A DNA stretch of 64,000 nucleotides from Serpula lacrymans var. lacrymans S7.9. Its lineage: Eukaryota; Basidiomycota; Agaricomycetes; Boletales; Serpulaceae. Of this stretch, positions 11,400-24,100 are shown piece by piece. Position numbers and translations under genes: made by a program. The notes beneath the pieces were generated by a model. That model made no database searches, was not told the origin of the DNA, and saw nothing but the letters and a program-made list of their open reading frames with translations. Numbering within the stretch: the first letter of the stretch is position 1; the number at the start of each line of letters is the position of its first letter. The stretch is from NCBI RefSeq assembly GCF_000218685.1, contig NW_006763292.1, positions 1,447,685 to 1,511,684 on the forward strand, read 5' to 3'.

Positions 11400-12801
11400 C
11401 TAGATCACAGCGCGAACCCTGAGAATAATACCAAAGAATAAAGCTAGCAAGAATCCTACGCCTGTGACTACTTTTATTGGAGTCCTAGACAGTATCTGAG
11501 GTGTAAGGCCCGTGGATTGATCTGTATAACCATAATGGTGTGACATTGTATTCAATTCACAGTTACCTTCAATATACATTGAGGAACACATTTAGTTCTG
11601 TGGTTTCCCAAAGATGAACAGATGCGGTGGTTCCTGTTTTGGAAGTTCTGCTAGCTATCCTACCGACATGGTGGATAGGGTTATAGTGAGCCTGGAAACG
11701 CAACAATGGTAAGTTCACGTTCACAGTCAACCAGAGATTGTCCATACTGCTAATGTGCACGTGATCTCCGCTGTTGTGTGTTGTGGAAGAAAAAGTTAAT
11801 GTGAAGCACCAATGGTAATTATGGAACTGTACCAGGATGGTGGAAACTATGTAACATACTTCCGGTCCTGGCTCAAGTTATACTTCAATGAGAACAATAG
11901 TATTGCTGTTGGTATTTGATAAACATCTACACCATCTAGCTGATTCGGAATGGCAATGCACATTTCCTCAGGAGATATATCTGCGTGCCCACTATATCAA
12001 AAGACATTGAGCCTATACTCAAAGGTGATAATATTAGCTCACATTAAGGTTTGTAAAGGTATCATCCAGCGAATAACACTATTGTTTACATCCCAGCGTC
12101 TGTACAATGAATCTGTTGAGATTACTTGAGGTTCCAGACCTACACAACATACATCACTCCCTGCTGAAGATAGGTGGCGAGCAGGCAGCCTGCATTATTG
12201 CCATAGTGAAGCAAATACAATAATGTGACAATGGTTGATTCTTGCAAAGTTATAGTTGCTGAACGAGGTGAGAGGAGATTGCAATGATGCAATAACCATA
12301 TCTTTGGGCAATGCACTCAGTTTGATGTGTATGTGCCAATCATAAAATCTTACCTCGTGCAATATATTTCCATATCTTCAATTCATGTTTCCCCCCTGTA
12401 GCCAACCAAGTTCCTGAATGATCAAACACCAAATGTTTGACCAGATTATCATGGACATGAAAACCGATGGTTTCAAGCTTATTCTACCAAAAATCTGAGT
12501 GAGGATTGGCAGAAGAATATAGAAAAATCCAGCCTATTTGTACCTCTTTAATGACGACACATAGAATTCTCCCGTCTCCGAATCCACACCAAACCTCATG
12601 TTGTCAAGATGATGTCCACAACAGTGAAAGAACTCTGGTGCAACACCAAATAATATGCATACAATGTCCAGTGCTAGCGTTAGAGATTACCATTGTACCA
12701 TCCATACTAATGCTAGCAAGATAAAGACCATCAGGACTGAAACTAAGGCAGTCTACCGAGTCGTCGTGTTGGCACCATTTTTCGTGATACTTGAGTGGCA
12801 T
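11400..12801 (-). pseudogene. WD40-repeat protein with C-terminal membrane anchor (broken)
   Basis: A WD40 beta-propeller protein is readable in pieces on the minus strand. The likely start is the ATG at 12801 (MPLKYHEKW). A first repeat HDDSVDCLSFSPDG..LASISMDGT follows (12775-12690), then EVWCGFGDGRILCVV (near 12600-12555), FDHSGTWLATGGKHELKIW (12440-12380), ISPEEMCIAIPN with DGVDVYQIPTA (about 11980-11905), and TASVHLWETT (11625-11595). The C-terminus has a hydrophobic helix VVTGVGFLLALFFGIILRV ending at 11400. I recall this as a family expanded in Agaricomycetes, usually with several short introns. Some breaks may be introns (a GTAAGA donor follows the KIWKYIAR segment), but stops between repeats suggest decay. 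Ligand and role are unknown. Confidence 0.75.
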
Positions 12802-14017
12802 TGTGATTGATAGTGGTAGACTTAGTGATGCTTGAAGTGATGTGACTTCTCATGTCACTGCTACCTATTCTTGTACAAATCTCCTGTGGTCGGTGCGGTA
12901 CCAATGGGCCTTTGTTGTAAATATCACAAAAGAGCACATGAGCATCTTGGAGGAACTCCGCTAGGAGATTGCTCATGATCAGATATCTCTTGCTTCAAAA
13001 CCTCACCTCCCATCTAAGTTCTTGCACACCATGGCCAAGACCAACAAAGATCCAAATTCACTCACAAATATTCTGTTCGCAGAATTTCACTCAGAAATTC
13101 TGACGTCTCCTGGAAAGATTAGAGATGTAAAGCTTATCAATGTCTCTGCATAACCACCCAGGGATTTTACCGTGATGTTCTGCCAGCACTTCAAGCCCAT
13201 AACTGGCCAAGTACACCCTGCACAAAAACAGACAATGCCACAAGTAGATGAGTTTTCAGGTCATCATCAAAGGTTCTTACTTTTCCCCTGATCTTAACTT
13301 TGATTTTCAATTCATTCTCTAAGGTTCTCTCCTGCTCCCAGTCCCAGATCTGCTCGTAGTAGTGTGACATGCAAATCCAGTGCAATAGTAAGCTAGAATT
13401 GCTGCTCCTTGAAAATAGACTAATCACAGCTTGACAGCCTGACCATGGCAATGGCAATCCTGTCAATATCCAAGTTATCCATGCACAAAGTAGTGGGCAG
13501 GTGTGATTTTATCAGCATATTTGTATTACCAAAATGTTTAGTCTTTCAGGTAGCTGATGATGACACAAAGGACATTCCTCTTCTCCTTCAGCGGAATATC
13601 CGCAAGACAGCACACCTTACCTATGCATAGTTCAAAGCAGCCGGACCCAGTCCTATTCCTTCCCTGCTTAATTTTTCCTCACCTACACCTCCAAAAGTTG
13701 GTAATCTTTTTGTCTACACAAATGGCTCACAAGTGGCACGAGGTCCAGCCTGTGGCTCTGCCACTGGTGCAATGTTTTTGTGAAATGATAAATAATAATA
13801 ATAATAATATCACTGTTAAGTGATCAAAATGTTAAGTGAATTTATGCTGTCTGTAATGTATGTTAAGTCTTTAAATCCTATGACGCATGTTTGACTTGCA
13901 GTTCTGTCGTTGAATATCCTTATAAGCCTGCCCTAAACTTGTACACAGTATACTGAATTCAAGCAGATAGTTCATTGAATCTTTACAAATATCAACATAT
14001 ATTGTAATGTAAAAAGT
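12802..14017. other. No supported gene; short microsatellite
   Basis: Open frames here are short and I do not recognise any of them. A minus-strand frame at 13191-13466 ends in residues KIRGKVRTFDDD and might be a gene remnant. An (AAT)n microsatellite lies at about 13788-13809. Confidence 0.5.
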
Positions 14018-14029
14018 CTATGCTATTAC

Positions 14030-15560
14030 ATTGATAAATTGATGAGAAATAAAAAAAGAGACTCCAGAAATGGTAAAGGATGAAAATATGATCTGAGAAT
14101 AAAACACTTTAGTAAAAAGGGTGAGAATTGCAGAAAAATCTACTTGCCAGTCAAGGATAAAGCGAGTCTGAATTTTGGGATACACCACATTGACGGTATG
14201 TCTGTCATTTGAACCACGTGGAAATAGCACTTTTATTCTCTCTTTTGAAGTGCAGCAAGACAATGTAATGTAAAGTTTCCCATGCAAAAACCCTGGAACA
14301 GGTAAATCCAGTCCAACCTATGTCACTGATTGCCCTTGAGACTTGTTGATGGTCATGGCAAAGGCAGCATGGACAGGGAATTGACAATGTGATAGCTTGA
14401 TGGGCAATTCTTCCAATGAAGGTTCCAATGTGAGGCGTGGAATAAAAGTAAAAGCTACCTTTCCTGCATGTTTTCCTCCCAAGACATGGCACTTCAATAC
14501 TCTTCTCTTCATCTCTATCACAATCATGCATGTTCTATTACAGAGTCCATTTAGGGGATCAATATTGCGGAGGAGCATAAGTGGACATCCAGCTTTAATT
14601 TTGAGGTGCGCTTCAGGAACGCCAGATACTTGCAAGGAGTTCAAGAATTCCACAGGATAATTTTCATGCCCCTCTCCAACCACTTTATCAATTGACAGAG
14701 CTACTAACTCTATTCCAGGGAATCTTGTGAGGATTGCTGAATTCAGGTTGCTAACGACATCATTTTTTGTGGAGAGGATGGTGCGGTGGAGGAAATAATA
14801 GTCATCTTGGTCTCCATTTGCAATTCCAGGATAGGTAGTGTCTACCAATGAGTCTATGGTGTTTTCTGGCATAAGCATGTTGGCGGGAAGCTCAATAGTT
14901 CCATCTCCTGCAATTCCACAACCACCACCAATATCCAGCTAGCAAAGGCTTCATTTCTGGAGTACGGTCCAGGCACATGTTTTGTGTGAGATAGCAGATA
15001 TGGATATTTGTCCACAGTTGTGACCTTCTAAGAAAGGCAGAAATAATGCATTGCTTTGACCCTCTTGGAACAACAGGTGTTGTTTGGCGGAAGTCCCCTC
15101 CAAAAACCATTATAATGCCTCCAAATGGAAGTTGATTATCCAAAATGTCCCGCAATGTACAATCTAATGCTTTAATCCCATGACAGTTTTGCATTGGCGC
15201 TTCATCCCAGACGATAACTCCGGTATATCTCAATACCTCATGGAGGTCAGAGTTTTTTGGAATCCTGCATGTGGATGTTTCATGTACAGGAATAGGGATT
15301 CCAAAAGTGTGAATGAGCTGTGCAGCCACCCTCCAAGAGCAGGGATTCAATCTCAGAGGATGCTACACATAGAGCAACATTATGATTATCTCTTGCTCAA
15401 GCAGCAGCGGCAATTGTATTACAGAGATATGTTTTTCCCTTACCCTTACCTTCAGCACTATGAATAAAGCAAGTTATTCCCCAATTATGATAGATTGACT
15501 GTATGATGGTATCAAAAGCATTCTGTTGCTCTTGACTGAGCTACTCCATACTATCTTTAG
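14030..15560 (-). pseudogene. Helitron Pif1-like helicase, C-terminal two thirds
   Basis: On the minus strand a superfamily 1 helicase of the Helitron type is recognisable. Walker A appears as GKGKTYLCNTIAAAA near 15450-15400, Walker B as VIVWDEAPMQN near 15215-15180, followed by PFGGIIMVFGGDFRQTTPVVPRG (split here: PFGGI, then GGDFRQ, then PVVPRG) around 15130-15055, and LTQNMCLDR. The next segment (14878-14318) holds AGCPLMLLRNIDP and HAAFAMTINKSQGQS, and HGKLYITLSCCTSKERIKV is reached by a frameshift at about 14330-14220. Rep and zinc-finger parts are absent, so this is a 5'-truncated Helitron. It belongs to a different lineage from the copy at 48-54 kb. No clear CTRR terminus or hairpin was identified. 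Confidence 0.88.
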
Positions 15561-16338
15561 AGTAATAATAATACAGTAAAATGATCAAATTTTATTTAGT
15601 CAGAAGTCAGTGAACTTGTGCTGTCTGTCCTTATAAACATGAGAATTTCAATGTGGCTGCAATTTTCACTGCATTCACTACTACTGTACTGCTGCTCCTG
15701 TGTTGCCACAAAAACCACGTGAGCAAAACTAAGCAAAATAACCAACGCAATGTGGCTCGCACACGGCATTTGGGACCATCATCCCCTTCGTTATAGATTC
15801 TGGTTTTGGCAACAGTCATTTCCACCTTCTAATGACTTGTTTTGGGCACCAATTGTGCTGGGGGACAGAGGTTATCTGGATAATGGATGTTCGGAACAAG
15901 TGTTAGTTCTTAACGCTGATGGAAAGCCCTCCTGGTTACTGCCAGAAACTTTACAGAAATATAAGCAGATGAATCAGCGCATCAATCGAACCTAGTGACT
16001 TTTGATGACAATCTTGTTGGTGATTATAGTAATTATCTCGGTGGTATAGCAGTTCTCAAGTGACGGTTTTGTTTTAATTATGCACATAAGAAAATAAAAC
16101 AAGTGAAAGACTAGTGTTACAGACCAGAACACCAACCCTCCCTCGACAATCCTGTTTTTAAAAGTGGTATTCCAATCATTGTCAAGACCGTCATATTGGA
16201 AGCTGGTGAATGATCCCTGATTCTCGGAACTAACACCAAATGAGAATGATTATGAGAACCAGATGAAAACCAGAAATCACAATCACCTTGCACTGTTGAT
16301 ACTTACTTGCCGTTCTTGTGACTAAGGAGAGTATTCTG
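15561..16338. other. No supported gene
   Basis: Only short open frames without recognisable motifs are present between the Helitron fragment and the HMG-box pseudogene. Confidence 0.5.
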
Positions 16339-17200
16339 CTAGTTGAATATAGATTGGACGTGATCTGCAAACTGTGGGCCAATGGAGCTGGGGTATGAGA
16401 CCGCAGAATTTGTGCTGGATGCAAGTGTCTGAGTAGTGTCTAGCATTACGTTGTTTAGAATTGAAAAGTGCTTGTAAAAACATACTAAACTGAAACCACA
16501 TAATACTTCGAGTGAAGTGGCGCTTGGTTCAAAATCTTGAGGAGAATGAAGTTCAAAAGCTATGCTGGAATTCTGTGGACGTGAAGGAACTGATCCCAGT
16601 TGCGATTGAGGTGGAGCAAAAGTAAAAAATGTGGGGAGCTGAAGGGCTTTCATAACTGGGTATTCTATATTACCACCAGAAGATATTTGTGACTGCATTT
16701 GGCGGGTCTTTGGTTGTCTAGGAGTGATGGCTGGACCAATAATTGATGAATATGTTTCCCTAAGCAATCTGATCCTATGCTTTTCTGTGACATTGTTAGT
16801 GAAGTGCCTGTTTACCCTGACTTTCTTGACGGTACTATAGGATCCCATTGAACTGCGTCAAAATTTATAATTAGGATGTTGAGCAAGATGGGCAGCTTGA
16901 GCTTCTGTAGCTTTTTTATCCCAGCTTGCTTTCTCCTCAACTGGTAGCATGTTCCAACATTCACCTACTACACGGCTGAGATTCTGCTGTTGCCGCTCAA
17001 TATGGGAAGGTATAATACCTTTTTTGAGAAAATCTGAGCAATAGAGCATAAATGCATTAGGAGGACGCCAAATGCGTGGCTAAGAACTTGACTGTAGGGC
17101 AGGCTGCAGAGCTTCAGACGCGTCAGGTATCAAACAAGATAGGGCAAGTATAGGTTTAATGTGCTGTCTTTTGACTGCATGTATTGCATTAGAATGATCC
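16339..17200 (-). pseudogene. HMG-box transcription factor (basidiomycete MATA_HMG type), with nonsense codons
   Basis: The minus strand encodes an HMG-box DNA-binding domain: WRPPNAFMLYCSDFLKKG at about 17080-17020, then QQQNLSRVVGECWNMLP, EEKASWDKKA and HLAQHPNYKF, ending at 16858. This fits the class of HMG boxes seen in fungal regulators including mating-type-like proteins. One frame stays open before and after the box but carries a TAG just upstream (SSS*PRIWRPP) and a TGA directly after NYKF. After the TGA the same frame continues with a family-like linker (HRIRLLRETYSSIIGPAITP) and a C-terminal region to 16339. The two stops mark a recently dead gene unless they hide unusual splicing. 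It bends and binds DNA when intact; target genes are unknown. Confidence 0.82.
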
Positions 17201-18783
17201 GGCAAAGTGTGGAATTTTTGACCTGATACTAGTAATTCTGTGCCAGAAGCAAATCAGACAATTATACTGAAGAATTGATCATAATGAACCACTTAAAGTC
17301 ATGTTTTGGATGGGGGTCCCCGCTGGTGTTAGGACGACCTTTGGCCGTGGATGTTTGAAAGAAAAAATAAAAATCAAGTGAAAGGAACCTACGAATAAAA
17401 TTAGCAAGTTTAGTATGTCTTAGAATATTTTCCCACATTTGGCAGTCACGCAAAGAAATCCGGCTGACTCAGCAATGGTTTGTGTAATACGTAATACTCA
17501 TTCCCTATCTGGTCTTCGGTAAATCGAATCCAGCTACCATTGTTACATACATCTATTCAAAGTTTAAGAATGTCCTGTGCTCAATGTTAATGGTAAGTGA
17601 CATTGAGTATTGAGTAGTGGCATTTCCACTCACCATAATCATCCTACAGTCGGTAACATTCCGCTTGAATTGAACATTCAAGTTGATGCCCTTGGCGAAA
17701 CAGAGGTGTGTTCTGTTGTTCATCTATGTTCTCCATATCAGTAAAAAGCAATACTGATTGTTGGTAGCAATATACCTCAAACTAATGTTGTCCGCAAATT
17801 GTGCGTGATCAGAGGGCCAGATAAAGGGTGGCCAGGTGATTGAAGAATAGTAGCGGTCAGTGGGAGGGTAGTGGTGGGTTCAGTGGGTGAAAGAGTGATC
17901 ACACGGTATGAAGGAGAGTTGGGTGACAAAAGGGTGCGCAATGGTGGCGCTAGAGAGGAAGTTTGGGATGGTGATAGGGTCGCTGGCAAGAGGCCATGGG
18001 CAGACACTATTATGTGGGTAGTCGTGCTAGAGATATTTATGATGGTGGCTTGGTTGTGGGGTAATGTTAGACAGTCATTCAAGACACAACCTGCCATGAC
18101 AATATATCAGCAATAATGTAGAAATCAGAACGGATGACATGCCTTCTTACGATGGTTTTGCATGTTGTGCACAATACCAGCGGAGGTGACAGCAAAAACA
18201 CACCAATCATTACATGAGTAAAGTCAGTCATGAAGGAACTTGATTCTAGTAAAGATCCTTGAGTTCCTCATTCACGCCCTTTAGGCCATTGATAGATGAA
18301 TTTAATGTCTTGATTTTTGTTTGGTTGAAGTCTACAGCTTCACTGACATGATCATCCTGTTTGGCTGCATAGTATGCCTCGGTTCTGTTCTGCATGGGAT
18401 GGCAATAGATAAATAAAATCATATTAATGATTTAGAACAAACCTTCAGCTCTGCAAGATCAATGGTTTACTTTATTTATAAAAAAGAAACGGTTCTGTTC
18501 AGTAATATATCCAGTTTTAATGCAAAAGCAATGACTTGCCCGGAAGCTATTTGTATTCTGTTTCCAAGGCTCAGAGGCGGCCCTCCAACCCATCCAGGGT
18601 GGTATATCCTTTCATACATGTTCAAATACGCATGTCACGAACCTTCCAATTTATGTTCCAAGGAAGCTCCTTATCCAACTATTGTCCAAGGTTCCAAAGG
18701 ATTCGCTTTTCAGTGCGCCGGATCTAGTGTTCCTTGACTGAATGGTGATGAGAAAAATAGAATGTGAGCGTGAACTCTCGGCA
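17201..18783. other. No confident gene; low-complexity open frames
   Basis: The region has G-rich or C-rich open frames at 17777-18116 on both strands and short frames near 18460-18737. None shows a domain I recognise. Confidence 0.45.
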
Positions 18784-18788
18784 TTCAT

Positions 18789-19108
18789 TGTTAGTTTTGG
18801 TGATTCTGCACCTTTGTGCTACCTATATATTTTCATTCCTTTCTCTATCTGTTCTTCTATCATTCACTATTGATTGTGTTCTCTATTATTTCGCCTTTGT
18901 GGCTGCTTTGTTTACCTTTGTTTACAAAACTTCGGACAGTACTGCAGAGTCCAATGCTTCCTATTCTCTAGTTACTCACATTGGACTCTAGGTACTGTAT
19001 ACCTGTCATACTCTCTAATAATAAAGTTACTCACATTGGACTCTAGTTCCAGTCCCTGATTGCTCTCAGCAAGTGGCTAGACACTTCCTTCAAGCTTTGT
19101 TCTTAATA
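18789..19108 (+). repeat. Copia 5' LTR
   Basis: The LTR starts TGTTAGTTTTGG and ends CTTAATA, and matches the 3' LTR over its full length with five differences (three of them G/A or C/T). Paired GAGTCCAATG and CATTGGACTC words sit in the centre. Confidence 0.95.
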
Positions 19109-19122
19109 GGTTATGAGCCCTG
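19109..19122 (+). promoter_or_regulatory. Primer-binding site complementary to the anticodon arm of initiator tRNA-Met
   Basis: Directly after the LTR comes GGTTATGAGCCCTG. Its complement, CAGGGCTCATAACC, is the anticodon stem-loop of initiator tRNA-Met (anticodon CAT), not the 3' acceptor end. Drosophila copia and yeast Ty5 are known to prime from a half-tRNA in this way. Confidence 0.8.
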
Positions 19123-20274
19123 TGCTCTAGCCATCTTCCTGACCTCATATCTCACCATCCAAGCGTCCTACTGCTTATCCATCGTAACCATCGTCTTCTG
19201 GGACTCTTATTATCTCATCCATCACCTCAGGTTGCTCTGATCTCATCTTGATCTCCAACAACAACTCCTTGTTGCAAGTTACCCCCATTTCGGACGCTTT
19301 TTTGGTCTTATCTGCACCATATCTCGCCCAATCCTTATCTGATCATCCTGTAACTTCTACCATCGTCTTCTACGGCCTAAATAACCCTAGGAGACCTGTC
19401 AGAGCGGTTGGATTTGAGCTGGATCTTTCTGTGAGCCTTCATCATCGTTTGATCACCTTTTGGCCCTCTATTCCATATCTCCACATCCTGTGCTCGGATC
19501 TTGGCCCTATTTGAGCCATCTACTACCCTATACTATTGCACTTTACACCCTCAATTTGGGGGCAATCCATCCACTCCATCCTCCTCTGTGAAGTTCGCAT
19601 TTTTGGCACTTTCACCCCTATTGGACCCCTATTGCATATCTCCACATCCTGCGCTTCACTTCTTGTGATATTTGGGCCATCTATTACTCTATAAAAATGT
19701 TCCCTATACCTCTGATTTGGTGGCAATCCATCCATCTTATCTGTCTCTGCATCAATTTCGACTTTTTGCCCTATTTGTCGCTTTTTGGCATATCTGGTGT
19801 GTGCATAAAGCTCCAATCTTCTCTACTCTGTCCATTATCAGATAGAACAAGCCTATAGACTGTGAAGCTCGCCTGCATTGCCTCAGTTTGCTGTTGCCTA
19901 GAGCCTCTCTCAGTCTGCGGTGTTTGGGGAGCTTAAGTCACTTTGTTGACTCATATACAAGTCCTATTAACCAACACTGTCTCGAGGCAATTTCTCTGTT
20001 AATATCAGTGTGGAATTGAAAGGGGAACACAGGTGTAACCCTGTAGCAGCACTAGGAAGCCTTAGCACCCTCCTGGATCGCTTTTGGACGCTTTTTGGAC
20101 CCTATTTGGACCTATCCTTGCGCTTTCTGACCCTCTCCATATCCTCTCTCTACCGCCTCACCATCTTATCTGCTCGCCTCCTACTGTTGCCCATTGTCTT
20201 TGCCACTATTCCATCGCCTATAGCCGTCTCCTACATTATTTATCATTGCTCTATTGTCTTATACAACACCCGTC

Positions 20275-21120
20275 ATGTCTGACTCTGATCCCAAGTTCCA
20301 TCCCTTGTCTGGCACTAACTACCCCCAGTGGAGTGGTGAAATGCAAGCTTGGTTGATGACCAAGGGACTGTGGAGGCTCGTCTCTGGCGCTAAAAAGTGT
20401 CCTGGGACTGACGCTGAAGCAATAGAGAAATGGGAGTTGAGAGCTGAAAAGGCTGCTGGTGCATTATACCTCAATGTCACCAAAGAGCAGCACATCCATC
20501 TTGATGGCGTCATTGATGATCCTGTCAAGATCTGGGAGAAACTGGCAATTGTGCACGTCTCCAAGAAGCCTGGGACGAGATTTAATGCCTATGACGACTT
20601 CTTCTCTATCAGAAAGAAGGAGGACGAGTCCCTGCAGTCTCTCATGACCAGAATTGACGAAGGCATGCATCAGATTCAAAATCTTCGTCCTACTGGCTTC
20701 TCATTGTCTGAATTGGACGATGAATTGACATGCATGGCCATGATTAGGGCGCTTCCTGATCAATATGCCCACTTCACTTCATCTCTACTACTTCTGGGCA
20801 CCTTGGACAAGACCCAGCTCAGGGATGCTTTCCTTGCTGAAGAGGTCAATCACCGTCGTCGTGCTGAAGTCGATTCTGCCTTGCATTCTTCGTCTACCAC
20901 TGCCAATAGCACCTGCACCCATCCTAACTGCCATCATTGCAACCAATCCACCACCTCTACTCGCGTTCAGTGTGATTTCTGTGGTTTACTTGGTCATACT
21001 CAAGACAAATGCCACAGATACATTGCTAGTCGCCAACAGGCAGTGGAGGGTGCTAAAAATTGCTACAAGCATGGCAATAAGGCTCAGGCAGGCTCTAGCA
21101 ACTCTCAGAATACCTTTTAA
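20275..21120 (+). CDS. gag: Copia Gag (capsid/nucleocapsid)
   Basis: Gag forms the particle in which the retrotransposon RNA is reverse transcribed. I chose the ATG at 20275 (MSDSDPKFHPLSGTNYPQW) over the in-frame ATG at 20254 because Copia Gag proteins usually begin just before the LxGxNYxxW motif. The body contains the UBN2-type Gag pattern (W.. lv.sg, then LTRIDEG-like and ELDDELTC...LPDQYAHF). A CCHC zinc knuckle, C-DFC-GLLGHTQDK-C, sits at about residues 230-245. The 281-residue product ends with two adjacent stops (TAA TAG at 21118-21123). Copia elements normally continue into pol from here in the same frame, and the frame is indeed conserved, so the stops look like CAA and CAG codons changed by C-to-T. 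Confidence 0.9.
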   Translation: MSDSDPKFHPLSGTNYPQWSGEMQAWLMTKGLWRLVSGAKKCPGTDAEAIEKWELRAEKAAGALYLNVTKEQHIHLDGVIDDPVKIWEKLAIVHVSKKPGTRFNAYDDFFSIRKKEDESLQSLMTRIDEGMHQIQNLRPTGFSLSELDDELTCMAMIRALPDQYAHFTSSLLLLGTLDKTQLRDAFLAEEVNHRRRAEVDSALHSSSTTANSTCTHPNCHHCNQSTTSTRVQCDFCGLLGHTQDKCHRYIASRQQAVEGAKNCYKHGNKAQAGSSNSQNTF

Positions 21121-24100
21121 TAGCCCAAATCTTCGCCCAACAATGTAAATTCATCTACTGTGATCACTGAATCAGCTGGAAATGCAAGTCTTCATTCCAT
21201 TCATCCCTCTGATCCTCATTGCCCTCTCCAACTTGATGCTGACATTGATTGGAATGCAAACACAGGCGCCACTTCTCATATGACACCTCATCGTCATTGG
21301 GTGCACCACTATACCCCATATTGTGTGCCAATCAAGCTGGCTGATCACACTGTTGTCTATTCAGCTGGTGTTGGTACTGTGGTGTTTAATCCTGTGATGA
21401 ATGGCAAAGTGGCTAGGGCTGTGGAATTCTCTAGAGTGCTCCATGTACCAGATCTTTGAAATAATCTCCTCTCAGTCTTGTATTGAACTCGTCAAAGTGG
21501 TTTCAATGTCACTATTTCATCTCATTCCATGTCCTTTATGCGTGACAACACTCTCTTGTTCACTGCAACTATCAATGACAACAATGCAGCATTCCTTGAT
21601 GGATCTACTGCTGCTTGTGTTGAAGTGGGACATTTTACTGCGACTATACCACTTGATTTGATGCTCTGGCATCGCAGATTAGCTCACCACCATCATGCTG
21701 ATGTCAAGAGACTGATACAGAGAGATCTGGTCACTGGGCTTACACTGGAATCCAAGGCTGCTCCTGATCCTGTCTGTGAACCGTGCTTGTCTGGCAAGAT
21801 GCATGCCAATCCATTCCCCTCATCTGATACTCGCTCTGCTCATCCTTTGGACCTCATCCATTCTGATGTACACCAAGTCTCTTCCCCCACATTCTCTGGT
21901 TATTGCTACTGGGTCACCTTCATTGACGATCACAGTCGATTCCGTGTTGTTGTGCCTCTCAAGGCCAAGTCAGATGTCTTTGATGCTTTCAAGAGATTCA
22001 AGGCTTATGCTGAGACTCAATTGGAGCGTAAAATCAAGGCTCTGCACGATGACAAAGGGGGAGAGTACATGTCCAAGGAATTTGAGCAATTCACAGATGA
22101 CCATGGGATTGTCAGACAGCATACCACCAGGAATCGTCCTCAGCAGAATGGTGTGGCAGAGCGAGCAAACAGACTTCTGACTGAGCGTATCACTGCCATG
22201 TTATCAGAGTCTGCATTGCCTAACAGCTTCTGGGGTGAATGTCTGTCCGCTTTGGTGCATGTCTGGAACAGGTGTCCCACTGATGCAGTGGCCCATGCCA
22301 CTCCATTTGAGTTGTGGTATGGATGCAAGCCTGACATGTCTCACCTTCGCGTTTGGGGCTGCACTGCCTATGTGCATGTGCAAAAGGACAAAAGAGGCGT
22401 CTTTGGCTCTCATATGGAGAAATGCGTGTTCATTGGTTACCATGAGGGGTACAAGGGATGGAAATTCTACAATCCTACCACCAAGCGCACTGTTATCTCT
22501 GAGAGAGCTGATTTTGATGAGCGCTACTTCCCTGGCTTGAAGAGGTCTTCTGACAATGTCCCACCTCCACCTCCCACTCCACCTTCGCTATCCATGCCAT
22601 TGGGCCTGATTGAGGATGTCCCTGCACCAGGTCCAGGGGGAGATATGGGCCCACCAGCTGCGCTTCAGCAGCCTCAGCCATTGCCTGACAATGAGCCTCA
22701 TTTGGACCTTGATGCAAAACCACCTGTGAATCAACCTCCTGAGCTTCCAAATCACCCTCCTCATTGCTCACCTTCTCCTGACTTGCCTATTGCACTGAGA
22801 CGCCCTGTAAGGGCTAGGAGACCACCTAGACCATGGTGGCTTCAACACAGACAACCTACTCCTGCCATTGAGAGTGATGACAGTGATTCTGAGGCAGTTG
22901 ATGATGAAGTAGCACACTTTGGAGACTCTGCTGAGCCTAGGTCGTTTGCAGATGCAATGAAGCGTCCTGATTCAGATAAATGGAGAGAGGCAGCCATGGA
23001 AGAGCTTCAAGCTCATGAGCGCAATGGTACTTGGTCACTAGTGGAACTACCTCCTGGAGTCAAGGCTATTGGTGGCAAGTGGGTCTTCAAGATCAAGCGC
23101 AACTCAGATGGCACTGTTGAGCGCTACAAGGCCAGATATGTGGCCAAAGGTTATAACCAGCGCCCTGGCTTTGATTTCCTCGAAATATTTGCACCTACTG
23201 TCCGCATATCGTCCATCAGAGTTGTCCTTGCCATTGCAGCCATCCACAACCTCCATTTGCGCTCCATTGACATTTCCCATGCATTCCTGAATGGAGTCAT
23301 GGATGTCAAGGTCTACATGCATCAGCCAGAGGGATTCCATCAGGGTCCTCGCAATCTTGTTTGCCAGTTGGACAAGGCCATTTATGGGACAAAGCAGGGA
23401 GGCAGAATGTGGAACCAGAAGATGCACACTGTGCTTGAAAAACTCGGATTCAAGCGTACTTATTCAGACTCTGCCATCTATGTCTTTAACAGAGCTGATG
23501 TGCGCATTATCCTGCCTGTCTTTGTTGATGACATGACACTGGCATCCACTTCTACTTCTGCACTTGACCAAGCTGTCAAGGACCTCTCCCTGCACTTTAA
23601 GCTTCGTGATCTTGGCCCTACTTCTTACCTACTTGGCATTTCCATCACTAGAGATTTAAGTAATTGCACCATCTCCCTCTCCCAACATCAGTACACTCTG
23701 GACATTTTGGAGTGCTTTGGCATGAAGGACTGCAAGCCTGTGTCCACTCCCATGGATCCTGGTTTGCGCCTCACCAAGGACATGTCTCCCAAAACATCCA
23801 GTGATGCTGCTTTGATGAAGGACATTCCCTACCTTGCTGCTGTTGGTGCTCTGATGTATCTGGCCACTACCACTCGTCCTGACATTGCCTTCACTGTTGA
23901 AGTCCTTGCCAGATATAACTCTAATCCTGGTCTTACTCACTGGAGCGCTGTCAAGCACTTGTTCCGCTACTTGCAAGGCACCCTTGATCATTCCCTTGTC
24001 CTTGGTCCTGATCCCAATTCCACTGAACTCCTCACCACTTTCTCTGATGCTGATCATGGTGGTGACAAGGACTCTGGTTGTTCTACTGGTGCCTATATTG

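Noticed and set aside
17777..18116. Complementary open frames on both strands, Gly/Arg-rich on plus and Ser/Thr/Pro-rich on minus
   Set aside because: Skewed base composition explains both; no domain or family word is visible.
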